DNA of 64,000 nt. Source: Ruegeria sp. HKCCA6707. GTDB taxonomy: Bacteria > Pseudomonadota > Alphaproteobacteria > Rhodobacterales > Rhodobacteraceae. The notes beneath the pieces were generated by a model that saw only the letters and a list, made by a program, of their open reading frames with translations, was not told the origin of the DNA and made no database searches. The translations under genes were made by a program, and so were the position numbers. Each line of letters begins with the position of its first letter. The stretch's first letter is position 1. Location of the stretch: positions 620,001-684,000 of the forward strand of contig NZ_WQEG01000001.1 in NCBI RefSeq assembly GCF_013033515.1, given 5' to 3'. Positions 43,738-52,763 of this stretch are shown here, piece by piece.

Positions 43738-44838
43738 CTACTTGGTCCCAGCCTTATCGGGGAATAGACCCGCGAGACCATCGGCGCTGGCATCGCAGAC
43801 ACCGCGCTCGGTGATCAGACCGGTCACAAGCCGGTTGGGTGTTACGTCAAAGGCTGGGTTGCCGCCCAGTGTTCCTTTGGGCGTTACCCGCACATCGCCA
43901 ATCTCGTCCCCTTCGGTCATGCCCAGAACGTGGCTTACTTCCAACTCGGCGCGTTCTTCAATGGGGATATCCGCAACCCCGTCGCTGAGCGTCCAGTCGA
44001 TGGTGGGTGACGGCAGCGCCACATAGAAGGGCACTCCGTTGTCATGCGCGGCGAGCGCCTTGAGATAGGTGCCGATCTTGTTGCAGACGTCACCACGCGC
44101 GGTGGTGCGGTCGGTGCCGGTAATGACCAAATCAACCATCCCGCGCTGCATCAGATGCCCACCCGCATTGTCGACGATATAGGTATGGCTGATCCCCTGC
44201 TCGCCCAATTCCCATGAGGTCAGCGCCCCCTGATTGCGGGGGCGGGTTTCATCGACCCAAACATGAATCGGAATGCCAGCGGCCTGCGCGTGATACATCG
44301 GGCTGGTTGCTGTGCCCCAATCCACTGTTGCCAACCAACCCGCGTTGCAATGGGTCAGAAGGCGAACCGGTTCGCCGTCTTTCTTTCGCGCCGCAATGTC
44401 CTTGATCAGCGTCAAACCGTTTTCACCGATGCGGCGGTTGATCTCGATATCTTCTTCAAAGACCTCAAGCGCCAGAGCCCAGGCCGCATCCGCACGCTGC
44501 TCTGTCGGTAATGGCAGCAATACCTCTCGACACCGATCCAGCGCCCAGCGCAGGTTCACTGCGGTTGGGCGTGTGGCATACAGCACAGCGCTTGAGTGTT
44601 CGAAGTTCTGATCCGAGGGGTCGCGCTGCATGGCTTCGGCGATCCCATAGGCGGCTGTCGCGCCAATCAAAGGCGCACCGCGCACCCACATGTCGCGGAT
44701 CGCGACTTCGAAATCTTCCAGCGAGGACAAGGTGACGATCTTGAACGCATGGGGCAACCATCGCTGATCGATGATCCGCACCTCTCCGCTGTCCGCATCG
44801 CGCCAGATCGACCGGTAGTGAACTCCATCAACCTTCAT
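43738..44838 (-). CDS. mtnA: S-methyl-5-thioribose-1-phosphate isomerase
   Basis: A 366-residue enzyme of the eIF2B-alpha/MtnA fold. It isomerises methylthioribose-1-phosphate to methylthioribulose-1-phosphate in methionine salvage. Catalytic residues are kept: the Cys in [12 protein letters not shown] (about 165) and the Asp in [19 protein letters not shown] (about 245). [13 protein letters not shown] near residue 54 binds phosphate. The ATG start has GGAGG 7 bases upstream. It stands apart from other salvage genes and is followed by the nap promoter region. Confidence 0.95.
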   Translation of the reverse strand: MKVDGVHYRSIWRDADSGEVRIIDQRWLPHAFKIVTLSSLEDFEVAIRDMWVRGAPLIGATAAYGIAEAMQRDPSDQNFEHSSAVLYATRPTAVNLRWALDRCREVLLPLPTEQRADAAWALALEVFEEDIEINRRIGENGLTLIKDIAARKKDGEPVRLLTHCNAGWLATVDWGTATSPMYHAQAAGIPIHVWVDETRPRNQGALTSWELGEQGISHTYIVDNAGGHLMQRGMVDLVITGTDRTTARGDVCNKIGTYLKALAAHDNGVPFYVALPSPTIDWTLSDGVADIPIEERAELEVSHVLGMTEGDEIGDVRVTPKGTLGGNPAFDVTPNRLVTGLITERGVCDASADGLAGLFPDKAGTK

Positions 44839-44942
44839 CAAACGTCCTCCGTGAAAAATCGAACCTTATGGTGCAAATCGCCTGCGCTCAGTTTGAAGCT
44901 CTATGCCGTTCCGTCAAGGAGATCATATGAAGACCTAGCCAA

Positions 44943-45533
44943 TCAAAGCACCGAGACCAGCGCCACCAGTGCAACCACGCCCAAGCAAAACGCCATCGCA
45001 AAGTTGATCGCGCGATGGGTTTTGTCACTCAGATCAAGACTGCCCAGCTTTGCGCCCATACCCAGCCAGATCAAATGCACCGGCACCCAGATCATGTTGA
45101 ACAGAATGAGTTTCAGGATGACCTCCCACAGCGGTGCTTCGGGCAGGAAGGCAAAGCCGGAAAATAGCGCAGTGCTGACCACATAGGCCTTAGGATTGAT
45201 GAATTGCAGCATCAGGCCATTCCTGAACCCAAGCGGGGCCGCAGCGGGCGAAAAGCCAACCTTTGATCCCGCGCTGGCGATGCGCCAGGCCAGAAACAGC
45301 AGATATCCAACCGAGGCAAACAGCAGCACCGTTCTCAGCAAAGGCACGGCCAGAGCAGCAGCGGCGACGCCTGAAATCACCAGCATCATGTTGATGAATC
45401 CGCCCACCATCAGACCGGCCATAAAGGCCAGGCCTGCCCGGAAGCCAAAGGCCGAACCGATACCGGCAGTGGTCAGAACCCCCGGCCCCGGCGTGATCAG
45501 CAGGAAGAAAACCGCAACAACAAACTCAAGCAC
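44943..45533 (-). CDS. LysE/RhtB family amino acid exporter
   Basis: A 196-residue inner membrane protein with about six helices. The N-terminal LLITPGPGVLTTAGIGSAFG is the family signature (TPGPxxL), and LQFINPKAYVV in the fourth helix carries the conserved NPK. These proteins export amino acids or similar solutes using the proton gradient. It lies 105 bases before mtnA and 16 bases past the sugar-acid dehydrogenase, so its operon membership is unclear. Confidence 0.88.
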   Translation of the reverse strand: MLEFVVAVFFLLITPGPGVLTTAGIGSAFGFRAGLAFMAGLMVGGFINMMLVISGVAAAALAVPLLRTVLLFASVGYLLFLAWRIASAGSKVGFSPAAAPLGFRNGLMLQFINPKAYVVSTALFSGFAFLPEAPLWEVILKLILFNMIWVPVHLIWLGMGAKLGSLDLSDKTHRAINFAMAFCLGVVALVALVSVL

Positions 45534-45549
45534 CTGTCAGACCGACCCT

Positions 45550-46473
45550 TTACAGATCTTGGCATTCCGGCACGGCAGTCAGGACCGAACCATCTTTGAG
45601 ATGCTGCAATAGATTATCGACAGTCAGATCACCCATAGCGGCCCGTGTTTCAACCGTGGCGCTACCGGCGTGGGGCAGAAGAACGACGTTGGGGAGGTCC
45701 CGCAGGGCCTGGGGCACGCGCGGTTCCTCTGCAAACACATCCAGACCGGCCCAGCCCAGCTCTCCGTTTTGAAGCGCGTTGATCAAGGCGGCCTCGTCCA
45801 CGACCGAGCCCCGGCTGACATTGATCAGCGTTCCGTCAGGCCCCAGTGCGCGCAGGACCTCGGCATTGACCAGCTTGTTTGTCGAAGGCCCGCCAGGTGT
45901 GATGCAGATCAGCACGTCCACATGATCGGCCATGTCGCGCAAAGAGTCGAAATACCGGTAGGGCACATCCTTTTTGCTGCGCGTGTGGTAAGAGATTTCC
46001 GGTGCCCAGGGCTCCAGCTTGTCAACGATGGCCTGTCCGATGCGGCCAAGACCCAGAATGCCGATCTTTCGTCCATCAGCCGACCGGGTCAAAGGCGCGT
46101 TGCCCTCGGTTTCCCAGCGACCAGACCGTACATAGGCATCGTCGCGCAACAGCTCTCGGTAACAGGACAAGAGCAACAGAACCGCCGTTGTTGCCACCTC
46201 TTGGTTCAAGACATTGGGCGTGTGCGTGACCATGATCCCACGCCGAGCAGCGGTCTGCGCGTCAACCGCATCATAGCCAACCCCATAGACGCTAATCATC
46301 TTGAGATTACTCAGTGAATCCATCAGATCCTGCGGCACCCCGTCATGGCCGTTTGTGATGACATGCGTGATATCTTCGGCGTTGAAATCGGTTGTCTGGT
46401 GGATATCAAACTCCGCCATCAAACGCTCACGCATGCGTTCGGTGATGCCGCCGATCTGCAACAGATCAGTCAT
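45550..46473 (-). CDS. D-2-hydroxyacid dehydrogenase (glyoxylate/hydroxypyruvate reductase-like)
   Basis: A 307-residue NAD(P)-dependent dehydrogenase. The nucleotide-binding turn is GILGLGRIGQAI (about residues 138-149). The catalytic Arg is in NVSRGSVVDE, the Glu in DVFAEEP and the His in LLPHAGSAT. TRSKKDV after the second strand suggests NADP use. It overlaps the FAH-family gene by 8 bases in the SDR-dehydratase-hydrolase operon, and would handle the glycolate, glyoxylate or lactate-type product. Confidence 0.9.
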   Translation of the reverse strand: MTDLLQIGGITERMRERLMAEFDIHQTTDFNAEDITHVITNGHDGVPQDLMDSLSNLKMISVYGVGYDAVDAQTAARRGIMVTHTPNVLNQEVATTAVLLLLSCYRELLRDDAYVRSGRWETEGNAPLTRSADGRKIGILGLGRIGQAIVDKLEPWAPEISYHTRSKKDVPYRYFDSLRDMADHVDVLICITPGGPSTNKLVNAEVLRALGPDGTLINVSRGSVVDEAALINALQNGELGWAGLDVFAEEPRVPQALRDLPNVVLLPHAGSATVETRAAMGDLTVDNLLQHLKDGSVLTAVPECQDL

Positions 46474-47314
46474 CTTGGCCTACCTTCTGCTTTTGCGTGC
46501 CCAGCCCGTCGATCCTCAGCTCCATCACATCGCCTTTTTTTAGAAAGACCGGTTCGGGCTTGATCCCCATGCCAACACCGGGTGGTGTGCCTGTCGAGAT
46601 CACATCACCGGGGTGCAGGGTGAAAAGCTGGCTCAGATGTTCGATGATTTCCGCCACCGTAAAGATCATCGTGGCGGTGTTTCCGGTCTGCATGCGCCGA
46701 CCGTTCACATCCAGTGACATGCCCAGGTTCTGAGGGTCCGGCACCTCATCGCGGGTCACCAGCCAAGGTCCGGTGGGACCAAAGGTGTCGCAGGATTTAC
46801 CCTTGGTCCACTGACCGGTCAGTTGGGTCTGAAAGTGCCGCTCGGACACATCGTTCACGATGCAATACCCTGCGACATAGTCCAACGCGTCCGCTTTCGC
46901 GACATATTTGGCGGTCTTTCCGATCACCACGCCCAGTTCCACTTCCCAATCCGTATGGGTCGACCCGCGCGGCATCACCACATCATCATTGGGTCCCACG
47001 ATGGCCGAGTTTGCCTTGAAGAACAGGATGGGGTGTTCGGGAATGTCAGCTCCGGTCTCGGCCGCATGATCCGAATAGTTCAGACCAATGCACAGGAATT
47101 TCCCGATATTGCCAACACATGCCCCGATCCTGGGGTCACCTTCGACAACAGGCAGGCTTTCGGGATCCAGCGCGCGCAGTTGCTTCAGTGTCTGATCGTC
47201 CAGCATGGCCCCGGTGATATCGGACACATGGGCCGACAAATCACGCAGCTGTCCAGCCGCATCCACCAAAGCGGGCTTTTCTGATCCCTCATCCCCGTAA
47301 CGTACAAGTTTCAT
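46466..47314 (-). CDS. FAH-family hydrolase (2,4-diketo-3-deoxy sugar acid hydrolase-like)
   Basis: A 282-residue FAH-fold enzyme. FLCIGLNYSDHAAETGADIP (about residues 73-92) is the catalytic loop, and Glu residues in DWEVELGVVIGK with the Asp of IVNDVSERHFQ bind the metal. The ending ISTGTPPGVGMGIKP closely matches the 2,4-diketo-3-deoxy-L-fuconate/rhamnonate hydrolase group. With the adjacent SDR and IlvD/Edd dehydratase it would split a diketo acid into pyruvate and a hydroxyacid. It follows the dehydratase by 13 bases. Confidence 0.85.
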   Translation of the reverse strand: MKLVRYGDEGSEKPALVDAAGQLRDLSAHVSDITGAMLDDQTLKQLRALDPESLPVVEGDPRIGACVGNIGKFLCIGLNYSDHAAETGADIPEHPILFFKANSAIVGPNDDVVMPRGSTHTDWEVELGVVIGKTAKYVAKADALDYVAGYCIVNDVSERHFQTQLTGQWTKGKSCDTFGPTGPWLVTRDEVPDPQNLGMSLDVNGRRMQTGNTATMIFTVAEIIEHLSQLFTLHPGDVISTGTPPGVGMGIKPEPVFLKKGDVMELRIDGLGTQKQKVGQDD

Positions 47315-47327
47315 GTCTGTCCCCCCT

Positions 47328-49124
47328 TCAGTGATTGTCGCGCGGCATGAATTTGCGCGCGATATCGCTGTATTTATCCGCCCCTTTCAGGGTCATGCCG
47401 CGATCCAACCGATCGACTTTTTCGCGGAAAATCTCCTGCCAGGGCGATTGGTTGGGTGGCATGGCGTATCCGCCAGCAGCCTCTAGCGCGCGGGCCCGTT
47501 CGTGCAGCTCCTCCAACGGAACCAGCATATCAGCAGTGCCCTTGCCCAGATCGATCCGCAACTGGTCACCGTTTTGCACCAGGGCCAGACCACCGCCTAC
47601 TGCGGCCTCGGGTGAGGCATTCAGGATCGATGGGCTTCCCGAAGTGCCCGATTGCCGCCCATCGCCAATGCAAGGCAATGCCTCGATCCCCTGTTTCAGC
47701 AGATACGAAGGCGGGCGCATGTTCACCACTTCGGCAGCACCGGGATAGCCTTTGGGCCCAGCCCCGCGCATGATCAGAATGCAGTTCGCGTCGATATTCT
47801 CAGACGGGTCATCGATGCGGTGATGAAAATCCTCGGGCCCGTCGAACACAACCGCCCTGCCCTCGAACGCATCCGGGTCATCCGGGTTCGACAGATACGC
47901 CTTGCGAAACGCGGGCGAAATCACCGAAGTTTTCATGATCGCGCTTTCGAACAGGTTTCCTGACAGGTTGATAAAGCCCGCCTGCTCCTTGACCGGGTCG
48001 CTGACCGGCTTAATGACATCCGCATTCAGTGACCGGCGCTTGGTGCAGTTTTGCCCCATCGATTGCCCGTTTGCCGTGATCGCATCCGGGTTTGGCAGCA
48101 GCCCGCCTTCGATCAGCTCTCCGATAACAGCCGGAACACCGCCCGCCTGCTGATAATCTTCGCCCAGGTATTTCCCGGCGGGCTGCATGTTGACCAAAAG
48201 CGGCACGTCATGGCCGAATTTTTGCCAGTCATCATTGTCCAGCGGCACACCCAGATGCCGGGCAATCGCGTTCAGGTGGATCGGCGCATTCGTCGACCCG
48301 CCGATGGCCGAATTGATGACGATTGCATTCTCAAACGCCGCACGGGTCATGATGTCGCTGGGGCGCAGATCGTCCCAGACCATCTCGACAATGCGTTTTC
48401 CGGTCTCATAGCTGATCTGCCCACGTTCGCGGTAAGGCGCTGGAATCGCTGCAGAACCCGGCAACTGCATGCCCAGAGCCTCAGCCAGCGAATTCATCGT
48501 GGTGGCCGTACCCATCGTGTTGCAATAGCCCACCGAAGGCGCCGAGGCGGCGGCGATTTCCATGAACTCATTGGTGTCGATCTCTCCGGCGGCCAGATCT
48601 TCGCGCGCTTTCCAGATGACGGTGCCCGATCCGGCCCGCTCGCCTTTCCACCAGCCATTCAGCATCGGCCCCACAGACAAGGCAATCGCCGGGATGTTCA
48701 CCGTCGCGGCAGCCATCAGCAGCGCGGGCGTAGTCTTGTCACATCCGATATTCAGCACGACCCCGTCCAGCGGATAGCCGAACAAGCTTTCGACCAAAGA
48801 CAGATAGGCCAGATTGCGGTCAAGCGAGGCGGTAGGCCGTTTGCCGGTTTCCTGGATCGGATGCACCGGGATTTCGATACATGTCCCTCCGGCAGCAATG
48901 ATCCCGTCGCGCACCCGTTTAGACAGCTCGATATGATGCCGATTACAGGGGCTCAGATCACTGCCGGTCTGAGCGATGCCGATGATCGGCTTGCCAGACT
49001 GCAGCTCTTCCCGCGTCAGCCCGTAGTTGAGGTATCTTTCAAGATACAAAGCGGTCATTTCCAGGTTGTCGGAATTCATGAACCACTTGCGCGACCGCAG
49101 ATCGTCTTTGGATATTTTTGTCAT
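47328..49124 (-). CDS. IlvD/Edd-family sugar acid dehydratase
   Basis: A 598-residue dehydratase close in sequence pattern to D-xylonate and L-arabinonate dehydratases ([40 protein letters not shown]). Cluster ligands are probably Cys60, Cys128 and Cys201, with Lys129 next to Cys128 as the metal-bound lysine. The three-cysteine pattern fits the [2Fe-2S] sugar-acid branch rather than Edd. It would turn an aldonate into its 2-keto-3-deoxy acid. Its start overlaps the SDR stop by 4 bases. The exact sugar acid is unknown. Confidence 0.9.
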   Translation of the reverse strand: MTKISKDDLRSRKWFMNSDNLEMTALYLERYLNYGLTREELQSGKPIIGIAQTGSDLSPCNRHHIELSKRVRDGIIAAGGTCIEIPVHPIQETGKRPTASLDRNLAYLSLVESLFGYPLDGVVLNIGCDKTTPALLMAAATVNIPAIALSVGPMLNGWWKGERAGSGTVIWKAREDLAAGEIDTNEFMEIAAASAPSVGYCNTMGTATTMNSLAEALGMQLPGSAAIPAPYRERGQISYETGKRIVEMVWDDLRPSDIMTRAAFENAIVINSAIGGSTNAPIHLNAIARHLGVPLDNDDWQKFGHDVPLLVNMQPAGKYLGEDYQQAGGVPAVIGELIEGGLLPNPDAITANGQSMGQNCTKRRSLNADVIKPVSDPVKEQAGFINLSGNLFESAIMKTSVISPAFRKAYLSNPDDPDAFEGRAVVFDGPEDFHHRIDDPSENIDANCILIMRGAGPKGYPGAAEVVNMRPPSYLLKQGIEALPCIGDGRQSGTSGSPSILNASPEAAVGGGLALVQNGDQLRIDLGKGTADMLVPLEELHERARALEAAGGYAMPPNQSPWQEIFREKVDRLDRGMTLKGADKYSDIARKFMPRDNH

Positions 49125-49879
49125 TGGCCTGACCAGCCCCCGTCAATGATATGTGTGTGTCCTGTGGTGAATGCGCTCTCGTCGCTTGCCAGATAAACGA
49201 CCAGAGCTGCGATCTCTTCTGCCTTGGCAACACGCCCCATCGGTTGGCGCGCCACAAACTGTGCCAGGGCCTCTTCCCGGCTGCCCAGTTGTTTGCCAAG
49301 GGCGTCGACCCGATCGCGCCAGCTTGGGCTGTCGACCGTGCCCGGGCAAATGCAGTTGCACCGAATGCCCTGTGTTATGAAATCAACGGCCACCGACTTT
49401 GTGAGCCCGACAACAGCGGCCTTGGTTGTACCGTAAACAAAACGGTTCGGCGCGCCGATGATAGACCCCAAAGCCGAGGACATATTGATGATCGACCCGC
49501 TTCCTCTTTCGAGCATCCCAGGCAGCGCAGCCTTGATCGTGCGCACCATCGAGCGCAGGTTTAGATCCATCGCAAAGTCCCATTCGTCATCCGTCGCATC
49601 CAGAATGGTGCCGTGATGAACAAAGCCCGCGCAGTTGAACAGGACATCCGGCTTGGCCCGCGCAACTGCCTCTTGGACGCTGTCGTCATCCCTGACATTC
49701 ATCTCGAAAATTTCGATATTTTCGAGATTCTCGTCGCGAATCGAAGATAGGCTTTGCGTGTCTATATCCGTCGCAAAGACCATCGCGCCTTCGCGCGCCA
49801 TGGCTATTACACTGGCCCGACCGATCCCCTGAGCGGCAGCTGAAACCAGCACTCGCTTTCCCTTAAGTCGTTCTGACAT
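49121..49879 (-). CDS. SDR dehydrogenase (2-keto-3-deoxy sugar acid dehydrogenase-like)
   Basis: A 252-residue classical short-chain dehydrogenase. The cofactor loop is [11 protein letters not shown] (about 14-24), Asp37 (ATDID) selects NAD, and the catalytic Ser, Tyr and Lys are in NMSSALGS and YGTTKAAV. The AAAQGIG form of the loop is shared with 2-keto-3-deoxy-L-fuconate dehydrogenases. It is the first gene of the operon with the dehydratase and FAH-type hydrolase, so it would oxidise the C4 hydroxyl of the 2-keto-3-deoxy acid. An unusual internal inverted repeat lies at 49702-49729. Confidence 0.87.
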   Translation of the reverse strand: MSERLKGKRVLVSAAAQGIGRASVIAMAREGAMVFATDIDTQSLSSIRDENLENIEIFEMNVRDDDSVQEAVARAKPDVLFNCAGFVHHGTILDATDDEWDFAMDLNLRSMVRTIKAALPGMLERGSGSIINMSSALGSIIGAPNRFVYGTTKAAVVGLTKSVAVDFITQGIRCNCICPGTVDSPSWRDRVDALGKQLGSREEALAQFVARQPMGRVAKAEEIAALVVYLASDESAFTTGHTHIIDGGWSGQ

Positions 49880-49951
49880 AAAAACTTTTCGACCTCATAT
49901 CTAGCAACCGAATCGGTGATGCTTGTTCCCCAGGCCACCTGAAATACAAAG

Positions 49952-49967
49952 AAACCTATGCAGGTTT
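49952..49967. promoter_or_regulatory. Candidate operator between divergent sugar-acid operons
   Basis: AAACCT-ATGC-AGGTTT is a perfect 6-bp dyad with a 4-base spacer, 72 bases above the SDR start and 101 bases above the divergent dehydrogenase. It is a plausible regulator site; no factor is identified. Confidence 0.45.
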
Positions 49968-50068
49968 AAAACGATTTCTGGCATGTAGGCCTCAGGCCGT
50001 TAGCGTAAGTCAGAGATGCGGGTTTGACCATAACCCTGCGCGGTGCAGTTTGAGGAGAACAGAAAAAC

Positions 50069-50953
50069 ATGAGCGAAAAACCGAACGTGGCGTTTTTGGG
50101 AACCGGTCTTATGGGTGGCCCGATGGCACGAAATCTCTTGGCGGCAGGCTTCCCGTTGACGGTCTGGAACCGCAGCCTTGAAAAAGCCCAACCTTTGGCC
50201 TCGGACGGAGCGAAGGTGGCAGACAGCGCGGCGCTTGCGGTAAAGGATGCCGATATCATCATCACCATGCTGTCCGATGGCTACGCCACCGGTGCGCTAC
50301 TGGACGATTCGTCTTTCTGTGAACAGCTGAAACCTGGAACAATCTGGATCGACATGTCCAGCGCCAAGCCAGAACATGCCCGCGCCCAATCGGCCCAGTT
50401 GGCAGCGCTTGGAGTGTCGCATTTGGATGCACCGGTCTCCGGCGGCACCAAAGGGGCTGAAGCAGCGACACTTGCAATCATGGTCGGTGGAGCAGCCGAG
50501 GTGATGGATCAGGTCAAACCGGTCCTGTCCGCGATGGGTCGCCCGGTTCACGTAGGCCCCAGCGCTGCCGGACAATTGTGCAAACTGGCCAATCAAACCA
50601 TCGTCGCCGTGACCATTTCCGCCGTAGCCGAAGCAACGCTGCTGGCCCAGCAAGGCGGCGCGGACCCGGCAGCCCTGCGCAAAGCTCTGACTGGCGGATT
50701 TGCCGATAGCGTCATTTTGCAACAGCATGGCGAACGCATGTCCGAAGGCAATTTCGAACCGGGTGGCTTGTCTAAATTTCAGGTTAAGGACCTGGACAAC
50801 ACGTTGGAAGAAGCTCGCAGTTTGGGGTTGGAACTGCCCAGCACGCAAAGCGTACGCGACCGGTTCGCCTATCTGATCGAAGACATGGGCGGCGCCGATT
50901 GGGATCATTCGGCCTTGTATCTGGAACTTAAAAAACGGAACGGCATGTCATGA
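50069..50953 (+). CDS. 3-hydroxyisobutyrate dehydrogenase-family protein (LtnD/GarR-like)
   Basis: A 294-residue beta-hydroxyacid dehydrogenase. N-terminal FLGTGLMGGPMARNLLAAGF binds the cofactor (NRS after strand 2 suggests NADP). DAPVSGGTKGAE is the substrate loop and Lys in CKLANQ is catalytic. Known relatives include tartronate semialdehyde reductase and L-threonate dehydrogenase. It has a clear GAGGAG ribosome site and overlaps the DenD-like gene by 4 bases, which favours a tetronate (threonate/erythronate) role. Confidence 0.87.
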   Translation: MSEKPNVAFLGTGLMGGPMARNLLAAGFPLTVWNRSLEKAQPLASDGAKVADSAALAVKDADIIITMLSDGYATGALLDDSSFCEQLKPGTIWIDMSSAKPEHARAQSAQLAALGVSHLDAPVSGGTKGAEAATLAIMVGGAAEVMDQVKPVLSAMGRPVHVGPSAAGQLCKLANQTIVAVTISAVAEATLLAQQGGADPAALRKALTGGFADSVILQQHGERMSEGNFEPGGLSKFQVKDLDNTLEEARSLGLELPSTQSVRDRFAYLIEDMGGADWDHSALYLELKKRNGMS

Positions 50954-51918
50954 CACAGATCCTTGTCATCGGCGGCGGTGGAATGCTCGGCCAGAAATTG
51001 GCGCAGCGTCTTTCAACCGAAAACCCCTTTGGGCCCGACGCGCGGGTTACGCTTTTTGATCTTGGTTTCCCGTCGCCCAGCGCAGCTGGTGAACAGATCG
51101 TCGGCGATATTGCTGCTCCGACTGCGGCCAAGGCCCTGGCTGCTCGGCGGCCCGATCTGATTTTCCACTTGGCCGCGATCGTTTCAGGTCAGGCCGAGGC
51201 CGACTTTGCCTTGGGCTGGGATGTGAATCTGATGGCAAGTTGGGCGCTGCTGAATGCGCTGAAAGATGAACATGACGCCTCAGAGGGGCAATACCGCCCC
51301 CGGTTTGTATTCGCATCCTCGATTGCCGTATTCGGAGCCCCCTTTCCCGAGAAGATCGACGACGAATTTCTGTCGGCCCCTTTGACCAGCTACGGAGCGC
51401 AGAAGGCCGCGTCGGAACTGATGGTTTCGGACTTTAGCCGCAAGGGGTACATCGATGGTCTGTCGCTGCGCTTGCCAACGATATGTGTCCGCCCGGGCAA
51501 GGCCAATGCTGCAGCGTCCTCGTTTTTCTCAGGGATCATCCGAGAACCTTTGAATGGGGTCGAGGCTGTCCTACCCGTGGCCGACACCGTACGACATTGG
51601 CACGCAAGCCCCCGCGCTGCAGCCGGGTTTCTGACACATGCTGCACAGTTGGACACAGCGCGTTTGAAAGGTCGGCGGGCATTAAACATGCCCGGCGTCA
51701 GCTGCACAGTTGCAGAACAAATCGAAGCGCTGCGAAAAGCGGCCGGTGCAAACACGGCCAATCTGATCAAGTACAGACCGGATCCCACAATCGACAGCAT
51801 TGTCCAAGGCTGGCCACGAAACTTCGACACAAAACGCGCACTGTCGCTGGGTTTCACAGCGGAAACCAGTTTCGACGACATCATCCAAGCCTATCTCGAG
51901 GATGACTTTGGCCGTTAG
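50950..51918 (+). CDS. denD: NAD-dependent epimerase/dehydratase family, D-erythronate dehydrogenase-like
   Basis: A 322-residue extended SDR. It has GGGGMLGQKL (residues 8-17) for NAD, SSIAVFG with the catalytic Ser, and YGAQKAASE with Tyr and Lys. The long matching blocks SFFSGIIREPLNG and LRLPTICVRPGKANAAAS are characteristic of DenD, which oxidises D-erythronate at C2. The partner genes otnI, otnK and otnC are not in the window, so the symbol is provisional. It is convergent with gntR, overlapping by 4 bases. Confidence 0.78.
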   Translation: MTQILVIGGGGMLGQKLAQRLSTENPFGPDARVTLFDLGFPSPSAAGEQIVGDIAAPTAAKALAARRPDLIFHLAAIVSGQAEADFALGWDVNLMASWALLNALKDEHDASEGQYRPRFVFASSIAVFGAPFPEKIDDEFLSAPLTSYGAQKAASELMVSDFSRKGYIDGLSLRLPTICVRPGKANAAASSFFSGIIREPLNGVEAVLPVADTVRHWHASPRAAAGFLTHAAQLDTARLKGRRALNMPGVSCTVAEQIEALRKAAGANTANLIKYRPDPTIDSIVQGWPRNFDTKRALSLGFTAETSFDDIIQAYLEDDFGR

Positions 51919-52565
51919 TCTCCCATCGTCTTTCCCGTGAGATGGCGCTTCAGGTGGTCGTGGATCTTGTCCCGCGTCAACTGCTCATCCCCTGACAAAG
52001 CAGCCTTCAGAATATCGGCATGATGCCTGATGTTCTGAGAGATATGTCCGAAATTTCGATCAGCCACCATCAGTTGCTGCCTGAATTGCGCGTAGATCCG
52101 GCCATGCATCTGCTTGAGAGTGTCCGATCCACAGGCGGATATGAGCGTCTCGTGAAATTCCTTTTCCGACGTAAACCAAATCTCGACCAGATCACTTGGA
52201 TCTTCGGCAGCATGAATGCGCTTTTCGATATGGCTAAGCTTATGATGGGCAGCCGTTAGCCTTGCCTCCCAATCCACTCCGCCTTTGCGAATTGACATCG
52301 CTGTGCCCTCGGCTTCCAGCAAAATCCGAATATGGGTCAGCTCGATAAGCTTCTTGGGCGAGCGTTTGGGAACACGGAAACCCCGTTGCTCTTGAAAGTC
52401 GACAAGGCCAACCGTTGACAATCGAAACAGAACTTCGCGAACGGTACTGGCCGAGCAATTGTATTCCTTTCGCAATTCCTCAGCTCGAACCTTGGCTCCA
52501 TGCTCGAATCCCCGAGAGATCAGACGCCTTCTAAGGCTTTGATAGATATCAACTTCTTCACTCAT
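51915..52565 (-). CDS. GntR family regulator, FCD subgroup
   Basis: A 216-residue regulator. The winged helix-turn-helix spans about residues 8-70 (VRAEELRKEYNCSASTVREVLFRLS), a divergent form of the GntR motif with STVREVL in place of RTPVREAL. The helical FCD effector domain follows, with candidate metal ligands (EKEFHETLIS, RHHADILKA, HDHLKRHL). The start is MSEEVDIYQ; the longer frame upstream covers the promoter. It is divergent from the TRAP-cycloisomerase operon and probably controls it in response to a sugar acid. Confidence 0.87.
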   Translation of the reverse strand: MSEEVDIYQSLRRRLISRGFEHGAKVRAEELRKEYNCSASTVREVLFRLSTVGLVDFQEQRGFRVPKRSPKKLIELTHIRILLEAEGTAMSIRKGGVDWEARLTAAHHKLSHIEKRIHAAEDPSDLVEIWFTSEKEFHETLISACGSDTLKQMHGRIYAQFRQQLMVADRNFGHISQNIRHHADILKAALSGDEQLTRDKIHDHLKRHLTGKTMGD

Positions 52566-52626
52566 TTGGGAACGCACCTCTGCGTTTGGGCTTGAACCCG
52601 TCCTAAACGTATTTTTGATTTTTGGC

Positions 52627-52658
52627 AATAATCTCGAAATTATTAAAAATCTCAAATT
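52627..52658. promoter_or_regulatory. A+T-rich dyad and direct repeat between gntR and dctP
   Basis: AATAAT-N6-ATTATT (52627-52644) overlaps AATCTCGAAATT (52630-52641), which is nearly repeated as AATCTCAAATT (52648-52658). The block lies 62 bases above the gntR start and about 106 bases before dctP. It is a candidate GntR operator. Confidence 0.45.
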
Positions 52659-52763
52659 CTTCTTGTTGCATCCGCTACTTCGGCTTAACGTCAAACTGCG
52701 TAACGGCAAGGGAGGCAGAAAGATCTCCTTTCCCAAGGAACGCTCAACGTCTGGGAGGACAAT

